This document shows positions 44,503 to 53,297 of a DNA stretch of 55,984 bases, piece after piece. The DNA is from J005 sp964613235. Its GTDB lineage: Bacteria > Pseudomonadota > Zetaproteobacteria > Mariprofundales > Mariprofundaceae. The stretch covers positions 1-55,984 of the forward strand of contig CAZTGM010000005.1 in assembly GCA_964613235.1 (NCBI GenBank). The letters are read 5' to 3'. How positions within the stretch are numbered: position 1 is the first letter of the stretch; every line of letters starts with the position of its first letter. The position numbers and the translations under genes are program-made. The notes beneath the pieces were generated by a model, which was given only the letters and a program-made list of their open reading frames with translations, searched no databases and was not told the origin of the DNA.

Positions 44503-45285
44503 ATGGCAAAAACGAGTATTCGCATCGAATCGTGCGCGCGCATGGAGCGTGGTCTGGCCTATGCGGAAGGATGTTTTGAAACCTTTCGCATCGTGCACGG
44601 TGAGCTGTTTGCCTGGCCTGCACATGTGCAACGTTTGCAGCAGGGGCTTGCTTCCTTCGGCCATCGGCTGGATGCGACGATGATCGATGAGTTGTACCGA
44701 CAGTGTCTGCAACAGGCATCTGCCGTGGCCGATGATGCGCTGGTACGTCTGACCGTTTCCATCGGTGAGGCGGATCAGGGTTTGTTGCAGATGAGCGAGG
44801 AGATGGTGGCACGCATCCAGGTAAAAGCGTATCAACCGAGGCAGACGCCGTTGCAGCTTCAATCCCATGTCTGGCCCTGGGAGTTGCGGCCGAAAACGGC
44901 CAAGTGGACGGCCGATTACGCGCACCTGTCCATGCTGTTACGCAAGCTTGGGACGATGGATGTTGTGTTTACGCATGAGAATATGCTGCTGGCCGCTGCC
45001 GTGGCCAATGTATTGATTTATCGGCAGGGTCAATGGTGGACGCCGCCGACGGATCGGGGTGTGTTGCCGGGGGTTACTCGCGGGCATCTGATCAGTGCCG
45101 GTGTTGTATGCGAGGCACCATGTCCGGCAGCATGGCTGCATGATTGCGAGGCATTGGCATTGAGTAATAGCGGCATGTTTGTACAGATGGCACATAGCAT
45201 CGACGGACGCGCGCTGCAGGCGCCAAGCGCTGTATGGGACAGCCTGCGCTCGGCATTTCCGCCTGCCATCAGGGCATTGCTGTGA
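44503..45285 (+). CDS. pabC: Aminodeoxychorismate lyase-like class IV aminotransferase
   Basis: 260 residues from ATG 44503 (an ATG at 44479 is possible). Fold-type IV PLP protein: RGLAYAEGCFETFRI near the N-terminus, probable PLP lysine in RPKTAKWTADY, and TPPTDRGVLPGVTRGHLI near residue 185. Next to mltG, tmk and holB, the usual pabC-mltG-tmk-holB order, which supports PabC (p-aminobenzoate for folate) over a D-amino-acid or branched-chain aminotransferase. Sequence is rather divergent. Confidence 0.82.
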   Translation: MAKTSIRIESCARMERGLAYAEGCFETFRIVHGELFAWPAHVQRLQQGLASFGHRLDATMIDELYRQCLQQASAVADDALVRLTVSIGEADQGLLQMSEEMVARIQVKAYQPRQTPLQLQSHVWPWELRPKTAKWTADYAHLSMLLRKLGTMDVVFTHENMLLAAAVANVLIYRQGQWWTPPTDRGVLPGVTRGHLISAGVVCEAPCPAAWLHDCEALALSNSGMFVQMAHSIDGRALQAPSAVWDSLRSAFPPAIRALL

Positions 45286-46256
45286 AGCGTGCCCTGTTCA
45301 TACTGGCTGCGCTGTGTCTGTTGGCCGGTGCAGGAGTGGTCTGGGGCTGGCAGCAACTGCATCGCCCGTTGACTCCGGCGCAGACAGTCTTCGTTGACAT
45401 TCCGCACGGGGCTTCGACCAAACGGATTGCGCAACTGCTCCAGCAACAGGGTGTCATCGGTTCGGCACGCTGGTTCGAGCTGGCCGTGCGCTGGCAGGGC
45501 GTGGCAGCAAAACTGGCCAGCGGCGTTTATGCTTTTCGCGATCCGGCCAGCATCTTGCAGGTCATTGCGCGCCTGCAGCAGGGAGATGTGGCGCAGTTCC
45601 AGGTTACGATTCCCGAGGGTCTGCGCAACGACGAGATTCTGGCCTTGCTGGCCGAACGTACCGGTATCACTCCGACACAATGGCAACAGGCATTACAGCG
45701 TGTATTGCCGGGTGCGGAAGAAGGCTATCTTCTGCCGGAAACCTACCGTTATACGAAGCCGCTGAAGGCGGAGGATTTATTGCGGCAGATGATGGCAGAG
45801 CAACACGCGGTATTGCAGGAGCTGACCATGGAGGAGGCGATGTGGCCGCGTTTGCGTATCATGGCCTCGATCATCGAGAAGGAAACGGCCAAGGCCGAAG
45901 AGCGTGCACTGGTTTCAGCCGTGATTCATAACCGTTTGCAGCGCGGCATGCCGTTACAGATGGATCCGACGGTCATTTACGGTATCTGGAAAACGACAGG
46001 ACAGTTCTCCGGTAATATTCGCAAACATGATCTGGCCCATGATACGCCATGGAACACCTATACGCGGCGTGGGCTGCCACCAACTCCAATTTGCAATCCA
46101 GGTGCAGCCTCGCTGCGCGCGGCGGCGCATCCGGCCGATGTCGATTATCTGTATTTCGTTGCTGACGGCAGTGGCGGCCATGCGTTTGCAACAACGAACG
46201 CAGAACATGCACGCAATGTGCAACGTTGGATGCGCATTGAGCGGCAGCGGCAATGA
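45282..46256 (+). CDS. mltG: Endolytic murein transglycosylase (YceG-like)
   Basis: 324 residues from the GTG at 45282, which overlaps the pabC stop (GTGA). One N-terminal transmembrane helix (about 4-22), LysM-like part (DIPHGASTKRIAQLLQQQGV), then the YceG domain with catalytic glutamate in MASIIEKET, MDPTVIYG, and YTRRGLPPTPICNPG. Cleaves nascent peptidoglycan strands in the periplasm. Confidence 0.94.
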   Translation: MKRALFILAALCLLAGAGVVWGWQQLHRPLTPAQTVFVDIPHGASTKRIAQLLQQQGVIGSARWFELAVRWQGVAAKLASGVYAFRDPASILQVIARLQQGDVAQFQVTIPEGLRNDEILALLAERTGITPTQWQQALQRVLPGAEEGYLLPETYRYTKPLKAEDLLRQMMAEQHAVLQELTMEEAMWPRLRIMASIIEKETAKAEERALVSAVIHNRLQRGMPLQMDPTVIYGIWKTTGQFSGNIRKHDLAHDTPWNTYTRRGLPPTPICNPGAASLRAAAHPADVDYLYFVADGSGGHAFATTNAEHARNVQRWMRIERQRQ

Positions 46257-46495
46257 AGGACGATACACTGATTGTGGATATCACGCTGGATAAGCGGCAG
46301 ATGCTGTTGTTTCAGGCGCTGTTGCAGGGCGAGGAGGGACTGGCTGTGGTACGCTGTTTCGATGCACAGCATCAACGTTACGAGTTGTGGAGCACGCCCG
46401 CCCAGCAGGATAGCCTGCTGCACTGGCTGCAGCATTTGCCTGCGGCGCTGAACGTTCGGATTCGCGGCATACGCCGCTGGCAGGAAGAGACATGA
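46253..46495 (+). CDS. Small DUF4911-like protein
   Basis: 80 residues. It shows a short alpha/beta pattern, with LQGEEGLAVVRCFDAQHQ resembling the DUF4911 core (a strand after EG-L-A-V-V-R). No known function. ATGA overlaps with both mltG and tmk show that it is a real, co-translated gene despite the size. Confidence 0.7.
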   Translation: MKDDTLIVDITLDKRQMLLFQALLQGEEGLAVVRCFDAQHQRYELWSTPAQQDSLLHWLQHLPAALNVRIRGIRRWQEET

Positions 46496-47139
46496 TGCAT
46501 CGTTTTATCACTTTTGAAGGCATTGACGGCTGCGGCAAGACAACGCAGTTGCAACGCACCGCCGACTGGCTGACATCGCAGGGCTACGAAGTATCTGTCA
46601 CACGTGAGCCGGGCGATACGCCGCTGGGCGCTGAAATTCGCCATCTGTTGCTGGCCGGCGAATATGCGCCGGTTGCCGAGGCCGAATTGCTGCTGTTTCT
46701 CGCTGATCGGGCGCAACATGTGCGGCAATATATTCAGCCGGCGCTGGCGGCAGGGCAGGTGGTGTTGTGCGACCGTTATACGGATTCGACCCGGGCCTAT
46801 CAGATGGCCGCACGCAGGCTGGCTGATGATGCTGACCTCTCCGCCTTGCTGGCGTTTGCCGAATGCGGGCTGCAGCCGGGATTGACGCTATGGTTTGATT
46901 TATCGCTGGCTGAAGCATCGCGGCGGATGCAGCAGCGCGAGGCAGGGGGTGCGCAGGCCACGCGACTGGATCAGGAACGGCAGGTGTTTCATCAGCGTGT
47001 GGCCACGGCATTCGCTGATCTGCAGAGACAGCAACCGCAGCGTATCCAGCGTGTCGATGCTGCGGCCCCCATTGAGGAAGTGCAGCAACAGGTACGCACC
47101 GTGCTCAGCCTCCATCTGGCTCAACAGACGTGCACGTGA
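46492..47139 (+). CDS. tmk: Thymidylate kinase
   Basis: 215 residues (tandem ATGATG start). P-loop FEGIDGCGKTTQ, TREPGDTPLGAEIR, DRYTDSTRAYQ and a LID region with R-rich REAGGAQATRLD. Phosphorylates dTMP. The first ATG overlaps the DUF4911 stop and its own stop overlaps holB. Confidence 0.96.
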   Translation: MMHRFITFEGIDGCGKTTQLQRTADWLTSQGYEVSVTREPGDTPLGAEIRHLLLAGEYAPVAEAELLLFLADRAQHVRQYIQPALAAGQVVLCDRYTDSTRAYQMAARRLADDADLSALLAFAECGLQPGLTLWFDLSLAEASRRMQQREAGGAQATRLDQERQVFHQRVATAFADLQRQQPQRIQRVDAAAPIEEVQQQVRTVLSLHLAQQTCT

Positions 47140-48056
47140 TCGGCCATGCGGCAATCGTGCAACGCTTTGCGCATGCGTTGCACAGTGGCCAGTTGCATCA
47201 CGGTTGGCTGCTGTATGGTCGACAGGGCATCGGCAAACACACATTGGCGCAGCATCTGGCACAGCATTATGTCTGCGAATCAGAGCAGGCTTGCGGCACA
47301 TGTCATGGTTGTCGCATGTTCATGGCTGGTTCACATCCGGATGTTTGCCGTTGTGCGCCGCTGGAGGGCAAGCGGGACCTGGCCATTGCCCAGGTACGTG
47401 AGGTGCTGGATTTTCTCGCCTTAAGCGGCAGCGAAAGCGAGCGTCGCGTGGTCATCATGGATGATGCCGATCGCATGAATATACAGGCAGCCAATGCTTT
47501 GCTTAAGTCACTGGAGGAACCGGCACCCGGCAGCCTGCTGCTGATGGTATGTCATGATCTTATGCGTTTGCCGGCAACCATTCGCTCTCGCTGCATGCTG
47601 GCGCCATGTGCGCCACTGGATGAGTCGCAAACTGTAGAGGTATTGCAGGCGATGGGTATGCCCGAAGCGTATATTCCGCTGGCGCAGCAACTGGCCGATG
47701 GTTGCCCCGGACGGGTGTCCTGCATGCTGGATGATACACTGGCCGAGGCGTTGCGTAGCTGGCAGCAGTTGACGCATGATGCGGCGACAGCCGATGTTGG
47801 TGCTGTGGAGCAATGGTTGCGCCGGCATGCGCGCATGGCGCCGCATGCGCTGATGGCGGACATGGTTATTCAGGCGCACCAGCCGCAGCTTATGCAGGAA
47901 CGCTCTTTTGCGCGTTATCAGGCGATTGACGAGGCATTAACGGCATTAGCGCGCTGGCCCGGAGAGGTATTGCGGCACAGTCTTCGTGTTGCACCAACGT
48001 TTCTGGCATTGTTTCTCGCCTTGCGAATGGCGGTGCGGCAGTCCGGGGCACAATAG
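47136..48056 (+). CDS. holB: DNA polymerase III subunit delta'
   Basis: 306 residues from the GTG at 47136 (GTGA overlap with tmk); a GTG at 47130 is equally possible. Clamp-loader AAA+ subunit: HHGWLLYGRQGIGKHTLAQ, a zinc site with CGTCHGCRMF, VVIMDDADRMNIQAANALLKSLEEP and the SRC motif in TIRSRCMLAP. The P-loop is degenerate as is usual for delta'. Confidence 0.93.
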   Translation: MIGHAAIVQRFAHALHSGQLHHGWLLYGRQGIGKHTLAQHLAQHYVCESEQACGTCHGCRMFMAGSHPDVCRCAPLEGKRDLAIAQVREVLDFLALSGSESERRVVIMDDADRMNIQAANALLKSLEEPAPGSLLLMVCHDLMRLPATIRSRCMLAPCAPLDESQTVEVLQAMGMPEAYIPLAQQLADGCPGRVSCMLDDTLAEALRSWQQLTHDAATADVGAVEQWLRRHARMAPHALMADMVIQAHQPQLMQERSFARYQAIDEALTALARWPGEVLRHSLRVAPTFLALFLALRMAVRQSGAQ

Positions 48057-48125
48057 GCGCTGTTATTCGTTTGCTGCCCGGATACACTTGGCGGCGGAAA
48101 ACTTTCGATGGAAAAGGATGACGCC

Positions 48126-49664
48126 ATGTCCACGTATTATGTGACGACACCGATCTATTATGTGAATGACGAACCGCATCTGGGGCATATATATACGACC
48201 GTTGCCGCCGATGTGCTGGCGCGTCATATGCGCATGGGCGGGCTGGATGTGTTTTTCCTCACTGGTGTCGATGAACATGGACAGAAGGTGCAGCAGGCTG
48301 CCGAACAGCGCGGTATTGCCCCGATTGAGCTGGCTGATCAGGTCGTAGCGCGTTATCAGAGCCTGTGGCCTCAGTTGTCGATTTCCCATGATGATTTCAT
48401 TCGCACCAGTTCCGGGAGACACAAGCAGGCCGTGCAGGCCATGTGGCAGCGGCTGGTGGATGCGGATGCGATTTACAAGGGCATGTATGAGGACTGGTAT
48501 TGCGTGCCCTGCGAGACATACTGGACGGAAACGCAGTTAAAAGATGCCGAATGCCGGGAAGACAGCCTGTGTCCAGACTGTCGCCGCCCGGTGGAGAAAG
48601 TGCAGGAAGAATCCTATTTCTTTCGTTTAAGCCGTTATCAGGACACATTGCTGGAACATATCCGCAATAACCCCGAATTTATTGCACCGGCTTCGCGGCG
48701 CAACGAGGTGCTGCGTTTCGTCGAGTCCGGTTTGAACGATCTGTCGGTATCGCGTACGACGTTTTCCTGGGGTGTTCCGGTACCGGGTGATGATGCGCAT
48801 GTCATCTATGTATGGATCGATGCACTGACCAATTATTTGACCGCGCCCGGCTTCCCCGATGAGCGTTATCGCCATTACTGGCCAGCCGACGTGCATCTGA
48901 TCGGCAAGGATATCCTGCGTTTTCATGCTGTGTACTGGCCCTGCATGCTTATGGCCGCCGGTATTCCGCTGCCGAAGCGTGTGTATGCGCATGGCTGGTG
49001 GACTGTGGAAGGCGAGAAAATGAGTAAATCGCGCGGCAACGCCTTGCGACCGGCCGAATTGCTGGAACAGTATGATGCGGATGTGTTGCGCTATTTTCTG
49101 CTGCGAGAGGTGCCGTTTGGACAGGATGGTGATTTCTCGTTTGAAGCATTGAAACAGCGTTATAACACCGAGCTGGCCAACGATGTCGGCAATCTGCTGA
49201 ACCGTTCACTGGCCATGCTGAAGAAGTATCGTGGCAGTGAACTGAGAGGCATTGCCGATGAACAGGCCGTGGACCGGGCGCTGATTGCCGATGTGGAGGG
49301 TATGCAGCGCGATGTCGATGCGGCCATGCGCGAGCAGGTCTTTCATGTGGCGCTGGAACGCATCAATGCCGTTGTGCGACATGGCAACCGCTATGTCGAG
49401 GAAAATGCGCCATGGGTGCTGGCCAAAGAGGGGAACGATGCGCGTCTGGATACGGTGCTGTATCATCTGGTGGAAACCTTGCGGCTGGTAGCCCTGCAGC
49501 TTTGGCCATTCATGCCCGCCAAGGCTGAGGCCATGCTGGCGCAGATCATGAACCGGCCTGTCGATGGTGCTGGATTGCGCATGGGTGAGCATGGCGGCTG
49601 GGGTGTTTTGCAACCCGGTCATGTCTGTGCGGCACCGAGCCCGATCTTTCCGCGCATGGAGTAA
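48126..49664 (+). CDS. metG: Methionyl-tRNA synthetase
   Basis: 512 residues from ATG 48126 (AAAAGGA upstream; an ATG at 48108 would add six). Class I motifs: TTPIYYVNDEPHLGHIY (HIGH-like) and EKMSKSRGN. A zinc knuckle is present as CVPCETYW ... CPDCRRPVE. It lacks the C-terminal tRNA-binding domain of E. coli MetG, matching the shorter MetG form. Confidence 0.95.
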   Translation: MSTYYVTTPIYYVNDEPHLGHIYTTVAADVLARHMRMGGLDVFFLTGVDEHGQKVQQAAEQRGIAPIELADQVVARYQSLWPQLSISHDDFIRTSSGRHKQAVQAMWQRLVDADAIYKGMYEDWYCVPCETYWTETQLKDAECREDSLCPDCRRPVEKVQEESYFFRLSRYQDTLLEHIRNNPEFIAPASRRNEVLRFVESGLNDLSVSRTTFSWGVPVPGDDAHVIYVWIDALTNYLTAPGFPDERYRHYWPADVHLIGKDILRFHAVYWPCMLMAAGIPLPKRVYAHGWWTVEGEKMSKSRGNALRPAELLEQYDADVLRYFLLREVPFGQDGDFSFEALKQRYNTELANDVGNLLNRSLAMLKKYRGSELRGIADEQAVDRALIADVEGMQRDVDAAMREQVFHVALERINAVVRHGNRYVEENAPWVLAKEGNDARLDTVLYHLVETLRLVALQLWPFMPAKAEAMLAQIMNRPVDGAGLRMGEHGGWGVLQPGHVCAAPSPIFPRME

Positions 49665-49701
49665 GGTTGCGCAGAGCGCAGTGATCCCTATCACAAAATC
49701 A

Positions 49702-49730
49702 TTGAAAAGTCAATGCAGGCGTCCTATTCT
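49702..49730 (+). promoter_or_regulatory. Predicted sigma-70 promoter of the DUF2062 gene
   Basis: TTGAAA (49702-49707), 17-bp spacer, TATTCT (49725-49730). The -10 ends 6 nt before ATG 49737; no SD is seen before it. Confidence 0.55.
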
Positions 49731-49736
49731 TGGACA

Positions 49737-50285
49737 ATGACCCAGCGTGCGTTCAAGCGTCGTTTGCACCGGATTCTTCCTGATCACGAAAAAATGCGTG
49801 AGCATCGTTACTTGCGTCATTTCGGGCATTTGCTGGCGCGGCCGACCTTATGGCATCTGAACCGGCGCAATGTGGCCACGGCATTTGCTGTCGGTCTTTT
49901 TTTTGCTTTTATGCCGGTGCCGTTCCAGATGGTATTGGCGGCAGGCGGCGCGATTTATTTTAATGCCAATCTGCCGATTTCCGTGGCTATGGTATGGCTG
50001 ACCAATCCGATTACCATTCCTCCGGTTTTCTATTTTACATATCTTCTCGGCAACTGGATTCTCGGTAATCCGAGCACGCATCTGACCATGGACAGCTTCA
50101 GCTGGGATGCCATTTATTCCGGCCTGCCTGCAGTTATGCAGGCCGTACTCGTCGGTTGTCTGTTCAGTGGTGTTGTAGCCGCCATCATCGGTTATATCGG
50201 TATTCGCGTGCTCTGGCGTATCATGGTATTGCGTCGCTGGCGCAGGCGTCAGCAGGCACGACGCGCTGCTGTGGCAGCCGCCTAG
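49737..50285 (+). CDS. DUF2062 membrane protein
   Basis: 182 residues from ATG 49737; an ATG at 49713 would lie in the promoter spacer. Typical DUF2062 features: NRRNVATAFAVGLFFAFMPVPFQMV, then WLTNPITIPPVFYFTYLLG, and another helix before a basic C-terminus (RRWRRRQQARR). Inner-membrane protein of unknown function with about three to four helices. Confidence 0.88.
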   Translation: MTQRAFKRRLHRILPDHEKMREHRYLRHFGHLLARPTLWHLNRRNVATAFAVGLFFAFMPVPFQMVLAAGGAIYFNANLPISVAMVWLTNPITIPPVFYFTYLLGNWILGNPSTHLTMDSFSWDAIYSGLPAVMQAVLVGCLFSGVVAAIIGYIGIRVLWRIMVLRRWRRRQQARRAAVAAA

Positions 50286-50317
50286 ACCACGTTTTTCGTT
50301 TCGCCTGATCCCTGGCG

Positions 50318-51211
50318 GTGTTAACCGAAACACTTCGTTCGCATATTTCCCATTCCATTAGCAGCGCGTTGGCAGTTCCGTTTCATATAACGGATGTGCA
50401 CAGGGTCAGTGGCGGCAGTATCAACGAATGTTTTCATATTGTCAGTGCTGGGCATGCGTTTTTTGTCAAATGCCATAAGGTTGCATTATTGCCGATGTTC
50501 GAAGCGGAGGCAGCAGGGCTTGAGGCTATGCAACGGACCGGCTGTGTGCGTGTGCCCGGCATCTGTGCGCTGGGCAGTGACGATACGCATGCCTGGCTGG
50601 TCATGGAATGGTTGCCTGCCGCCGGAGCCACGCAGGATAGTGCGGCCAGACTGGGTGAGCAGTTGGCGGCTTTGCATCGCGTCAGTCATGCGCAATTCGG
50701 CTGGCAGCAGAATAATACGATCGGATTGACGCCGCAGCCCAATCCATGGTGTGCCGACTGGCCGGACTTCTGGGCCGAACATCGTATCGGCCATCAGTTA
50801 CGCCTGGCACGAGACAACAGGTTGTCGCAACGCTTGCAGCAACTGGGCGAACCCTTGTTGGAATCTATCCCCGCTTTTTTTGCCGATTATACGCCCGAAC
50901 CTTCATTGCTGCATGGCGATTTGTGGGGCGGCAACTGGCATACCGCTGCCGATGGGGCTCCGGTACTGTTCGACCCGGCCGTGTATTTTGGTGATCGGGA
51001 GGCAGACCTGGCCATGACGGAATTATTCGGCGGCTTTCCGGTTGCTTTCTACGATGCCTATGTAGCGGCGTGGCCACTGGATGCAGGGTATGCGGTCAGG
51101 CGTACATTGTATAATTTGTATCATATCCTCAACCATGCCAACCTGTTCGGCGGTGGTTATGTGCGCCAGGCCGAGGGCATGATGGCACAGTTGCTGGCAG
51201 AGGTTCGTTAA
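50318..51211 (+). CDS. Fructosamine kinase family protein
   Basis: 297 residues, GTG start. Aminoglycoside phosphotransferase-like fold: VSGGSINECFHI, FFVKCHK (ATP lysine), MEWLP, LHGDLWGGNW (catalytic loop) and FDPAVYFGDREADLAMTELFGGF. Phosphorylates ketosamines on glycated proteins so that the sugar detaches (family knowledge). No SD visible. Confidence 0.92.
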   Translation: MLTETLRSHISHSISSALAVPFHITDVHRVSGGSINECFHIVSAGHAFFVKCHKVALLPMFEAEAAGLEAMQRTGCVRVPGICALGSDDTHAWLVMEWLPAAGATQDSAARLGEQLAALHRVSHAQFGWQQNNTIGLTPQPNPWCADWPDFWAEHRIGHQLRLARDNRLSQRLQQLGEPLLESIPAFFADYTPEPSLLHGDLWGGNWHTAADGAPVLFDPAVYFGDREADLAMTELFGGFPVAFYDAYVAAWPLDAGYAVRRTLYNLYHILNHANLFGGGYVRQAEGMMAQLLAEVR

Positions 51212-51284
51212 TCCGGATTTTTTTCATGAACTCACGGATGGATGGCGCAGGGCAGGCGAGGTCGGGGAGCCTATGCCGGCAAGG

Positions 51285-51308
51285 AACATAGCCGTAGCTA
51301 TCTATGTT
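51285..51308. terminator. Dyad overlapping the glycosylase stop codon
   Basis: AACATAG (51285-51291) and CTATGTT (51302-51308) form a 7-bp stem across the minus-strand stop at 51302. No T run; weak terminator candidate between convergent genes. Confidence 0.3.
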
Positions 51309-51958
51309 ACGCAGGTTAAGTCGCCAGCAACGGGGCAAGCGGAGGCAAGCGGGCAGCCGGCACATTGCGGTGTATTGCGACAATATCGCTTGGCATGTTC
51401 CACGATCAGCGCATGCATTTCCTGAAACAGTGGCAGTTCATGCGGTAATGCGGCATGGAACAGCTGTTGCCAGGCGGCATAGGTATCGGGGGATACCGTA
51501 TACCCCAATCGTTGCAGGATGCGTCGCGTATAGGCATCGATGACGAATATCGGCTTGTCCAGCGCATAAAGCAGGATGGAATCGGCTGTTTCCGGGCCAA
51601 TGCCGTGTACGGCAAGGAGTTGTGGACGCAGGGTGGCCAGGGCTTGCCGGCGCAGTGCTTCTTCACCACCATGCTGTAATAAAAAGCGACATAATCCATG
51701 TAACCGGCCGGTTTTCTGGCGAAAGAAGCCGGCGCTGCGAATCCATTGCTGCAGGGTTTCCACAGGCGTGGCCAGCATTGTTTTCGCATCCATGCATTGA
51801 TGGTGTTTCAGTTGTGCAATAGCCATTTCCACCTGCCGCCAGCTGGTATTCTGGGTCAACACGGCACCAATCATGACTTCAAACGGTGAATCAGCCGGCC
51901 ACCAGTCTTGGGGGCCGTAGGCATCGAACAACTGCGTGTACATTTGCGGAATGCTCAT
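51302..51958 (-). CDS. HhH-GPD base-excision glycosylase related to endonuclease III
   Basis: 218 residues. Helix-hairpin-helix AVHGIGPETADSILLY, catalytic aspartate in FVIDAYTRR, and a C-terminal [4Fe-4S] loop with four cysteines (CRNTPQCAGCPLASAC). Endonuclease III has lysine in the position occupied here by E (GPET), so this should be a monofunctional glycosylase without AP-lyase activity, of the MagIII/COG2231 group. Downstream of rluB on the same strand. Confidence 0.82.
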   Translation of the reverse strand: MSIPQMYTQLFDAYGPQDWWPADSPFEVMIGAVLTQNTSWRQVEMAIAQLKHHQCMDAKTMLATPVETLQQWIRSAGFFRQKTGRLHGLCRFLLQHGGEEALRRQALATLRPQLLAVHGIGPETADSILLYALDKPIFVIDAYTRRILQRLGYTVSPDTYAAWQQLFHAALPHELPLFQEMHALIVEHAKRYCRNTPQCAGCPLASACPVAGDLTCVT

Positions 51959-51970
51959 TCGGCAGACGAA

Positions 51971-52735
51971 CTAACGCGTCAGTTTACGGATTTCCGCCGC
52001 AGTCAGCGGCCGCCAGCTGCCTTTTGGCATGTCTACTTCCAGTTTCAGTGGGCCGAAACGGGTACGAATCAGCCGGCGTACCGGATGTCCTGCTGCTTCC
52101 AGTGTGCGGCGCACCTCGCGCCAGCGGCCGCGGCGGATGGTGACGGTCAGCCAGCTATGGCTGCGTGATTCGGAATCGACGATAACATCCCAGCCATCAC
52201 TGACTTCACCTTCGCCGATATCAATGCCGCCCTTGCGTAATTGTTGCAGCGTTTCCAGTGCCAGCTGACCGGTCACGCGGACACGGTATTCTCGCGGAAG
52301 ACGGGCTCTGGGATCGGTCAGCCGGCGTGCCAGGGCACCATCATCGGTGAGCAGCAGCAGACCTTCGGTATCCATATCCAGGCGACCGACGCTTTGCACA
52401 TTGGGTGAGACGTCCAGTTGATCGTAGATCAGCGGACGCCCGCGCGCATCCTTGCGTGAGCACAATACGCCTTTGGGCTTGTTGTAGAGGATGTAGGTAT
52501 GTTTGCTGACCGGTTTGACCACCTTGCCATCGACAATAACCTGGTCGCTGGCCTTGATGATCGTGCCGGGTTGGCGCACGGTTTCGCCATTGACTTGAAC
52601 ACGGCCTGACTCCACCCAGCGGTCGGCTTCACGGCGGGAGCACAGGCCGCACTGGGCCAGAAAACGGTTGATGCGCGTGTCCCGGGCTGCGTCCGTAGTC
52701 TTCTCAGGTCGCTTGCGTGGGGTGGTTCGCGCCAT
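51971..52735 (-). CDS. rluB: 23S rRNA pseudouridine2605 synthase-type enzyme
   Basis: 254 residues. N-terminal S4 domain (RINRFLAQCGLCSRREADRW), then the RsuA-family catalytic motif GRLDMDTEGLLLLTDDG with the nucleophile aspartate, and LPREYRV. Basic N-terminus. Overlaps scpB by 32 nt; scpA-scpB-rluB is a common order. Confidence 0.93.
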   Translation of the reverse strand: MARTTPRKRPEKTTDAARDTRINRFLAQCGLCSRREADRWVESGRVQVNGETVRQPGTIIKASDQVIVDGKVVKPVSKHTYILYNKPKGVLCSRKDARGRPLIYDQLDVSPNVQSVGRLDMDTEGLLLLTDDGALARRLTDPRARLPREYRVRVTGQLALETLQQLRKGGIDIGEGEVSDGWDVIVDSESRSHSWLTVTIRRGRWREVRRTLEAAGHPVRRLIRTRFGPLKLEVDMPKGSWRPLTAAEIRKLTR

Positions 52736-53297
52736 CGTGTTCCTCCGTCAGGTTATCGCTGACAATCTGTTCAATATCTTCTTCATCAAGCAATTGCGTG
52801 GAATCGGGCAGGTCCTGTAATGAATTCAGGCCGAAATCAATGAGGAACTGGCGTGTCGTGCCCAGCAGATGTGGTCTGCCCGGCACTTCCTTGCGGCCAA
52901 GTACCTTGATCCAGCCGCGTTCCTGCAATGTGGCGATGACGGAGCTGGAGGTTTTTACACCGCGCAGTGCCTCGATTTCGCCGCGCGTTGTCGGCTGGCG
53001 ATAGGCGATGATAGCCAGTGTTTCAAGTAAGGATCGAGACAGACGGGGTGGTCGTGTTTGCCACAGCTTCTGTACGATGTCTGCAAAATCCGCTGCCGAG
53101 CGGAATTGCCAGCCGCCGCCAATCTGACACAGGCGGATGCCGCGTTCGGCATAATGTTCTTGCAGCAATTCCAGTGCCTCACGCAGCATCTGACTCCCGG
53201 CGCCGGTCAGGTCGCGCAGGCGCTGCAGGCTGAGCGGTTCGTCGGTGGCCAGAATCAGCGCTTCCAGTTGCGCTTCAAGCTGTTGTTGTTCAGACAT
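52704..53297 (-). CDS. scpB: Segregation and condensation protein B
   Basis: 197 residues with two winged helices: ALILATDEPLSLQRLRDLTG and LSRSLLETLAIIAYRQPTTRGEIE, then RGVKTSSSVIATLQERGWIKVLGRKEVPGRPHLLGTT. Dimeric kleisin-interacting subunit of the SMC complex. Overlaps scpA by 8 nt. Confidence 0.94.
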   Translation of the reverse strand: MSEQQQLEAQLEALILATDEPLSLQRLRDLTGAGSQMLREALELLQEHYAERGIRLCQIGGGWQFRSAADFADIVQKLWQTRPPRLSRSLLETLAIIAYRQPTTRGEIEALRGVKTSSSVIATLQERGWIKVLGRKEVPGRPHLLGTTRQFLIDFGLNSLQDLPDSTQLLDEEDIEQIVSDNLTEEHDGANHPTQAT

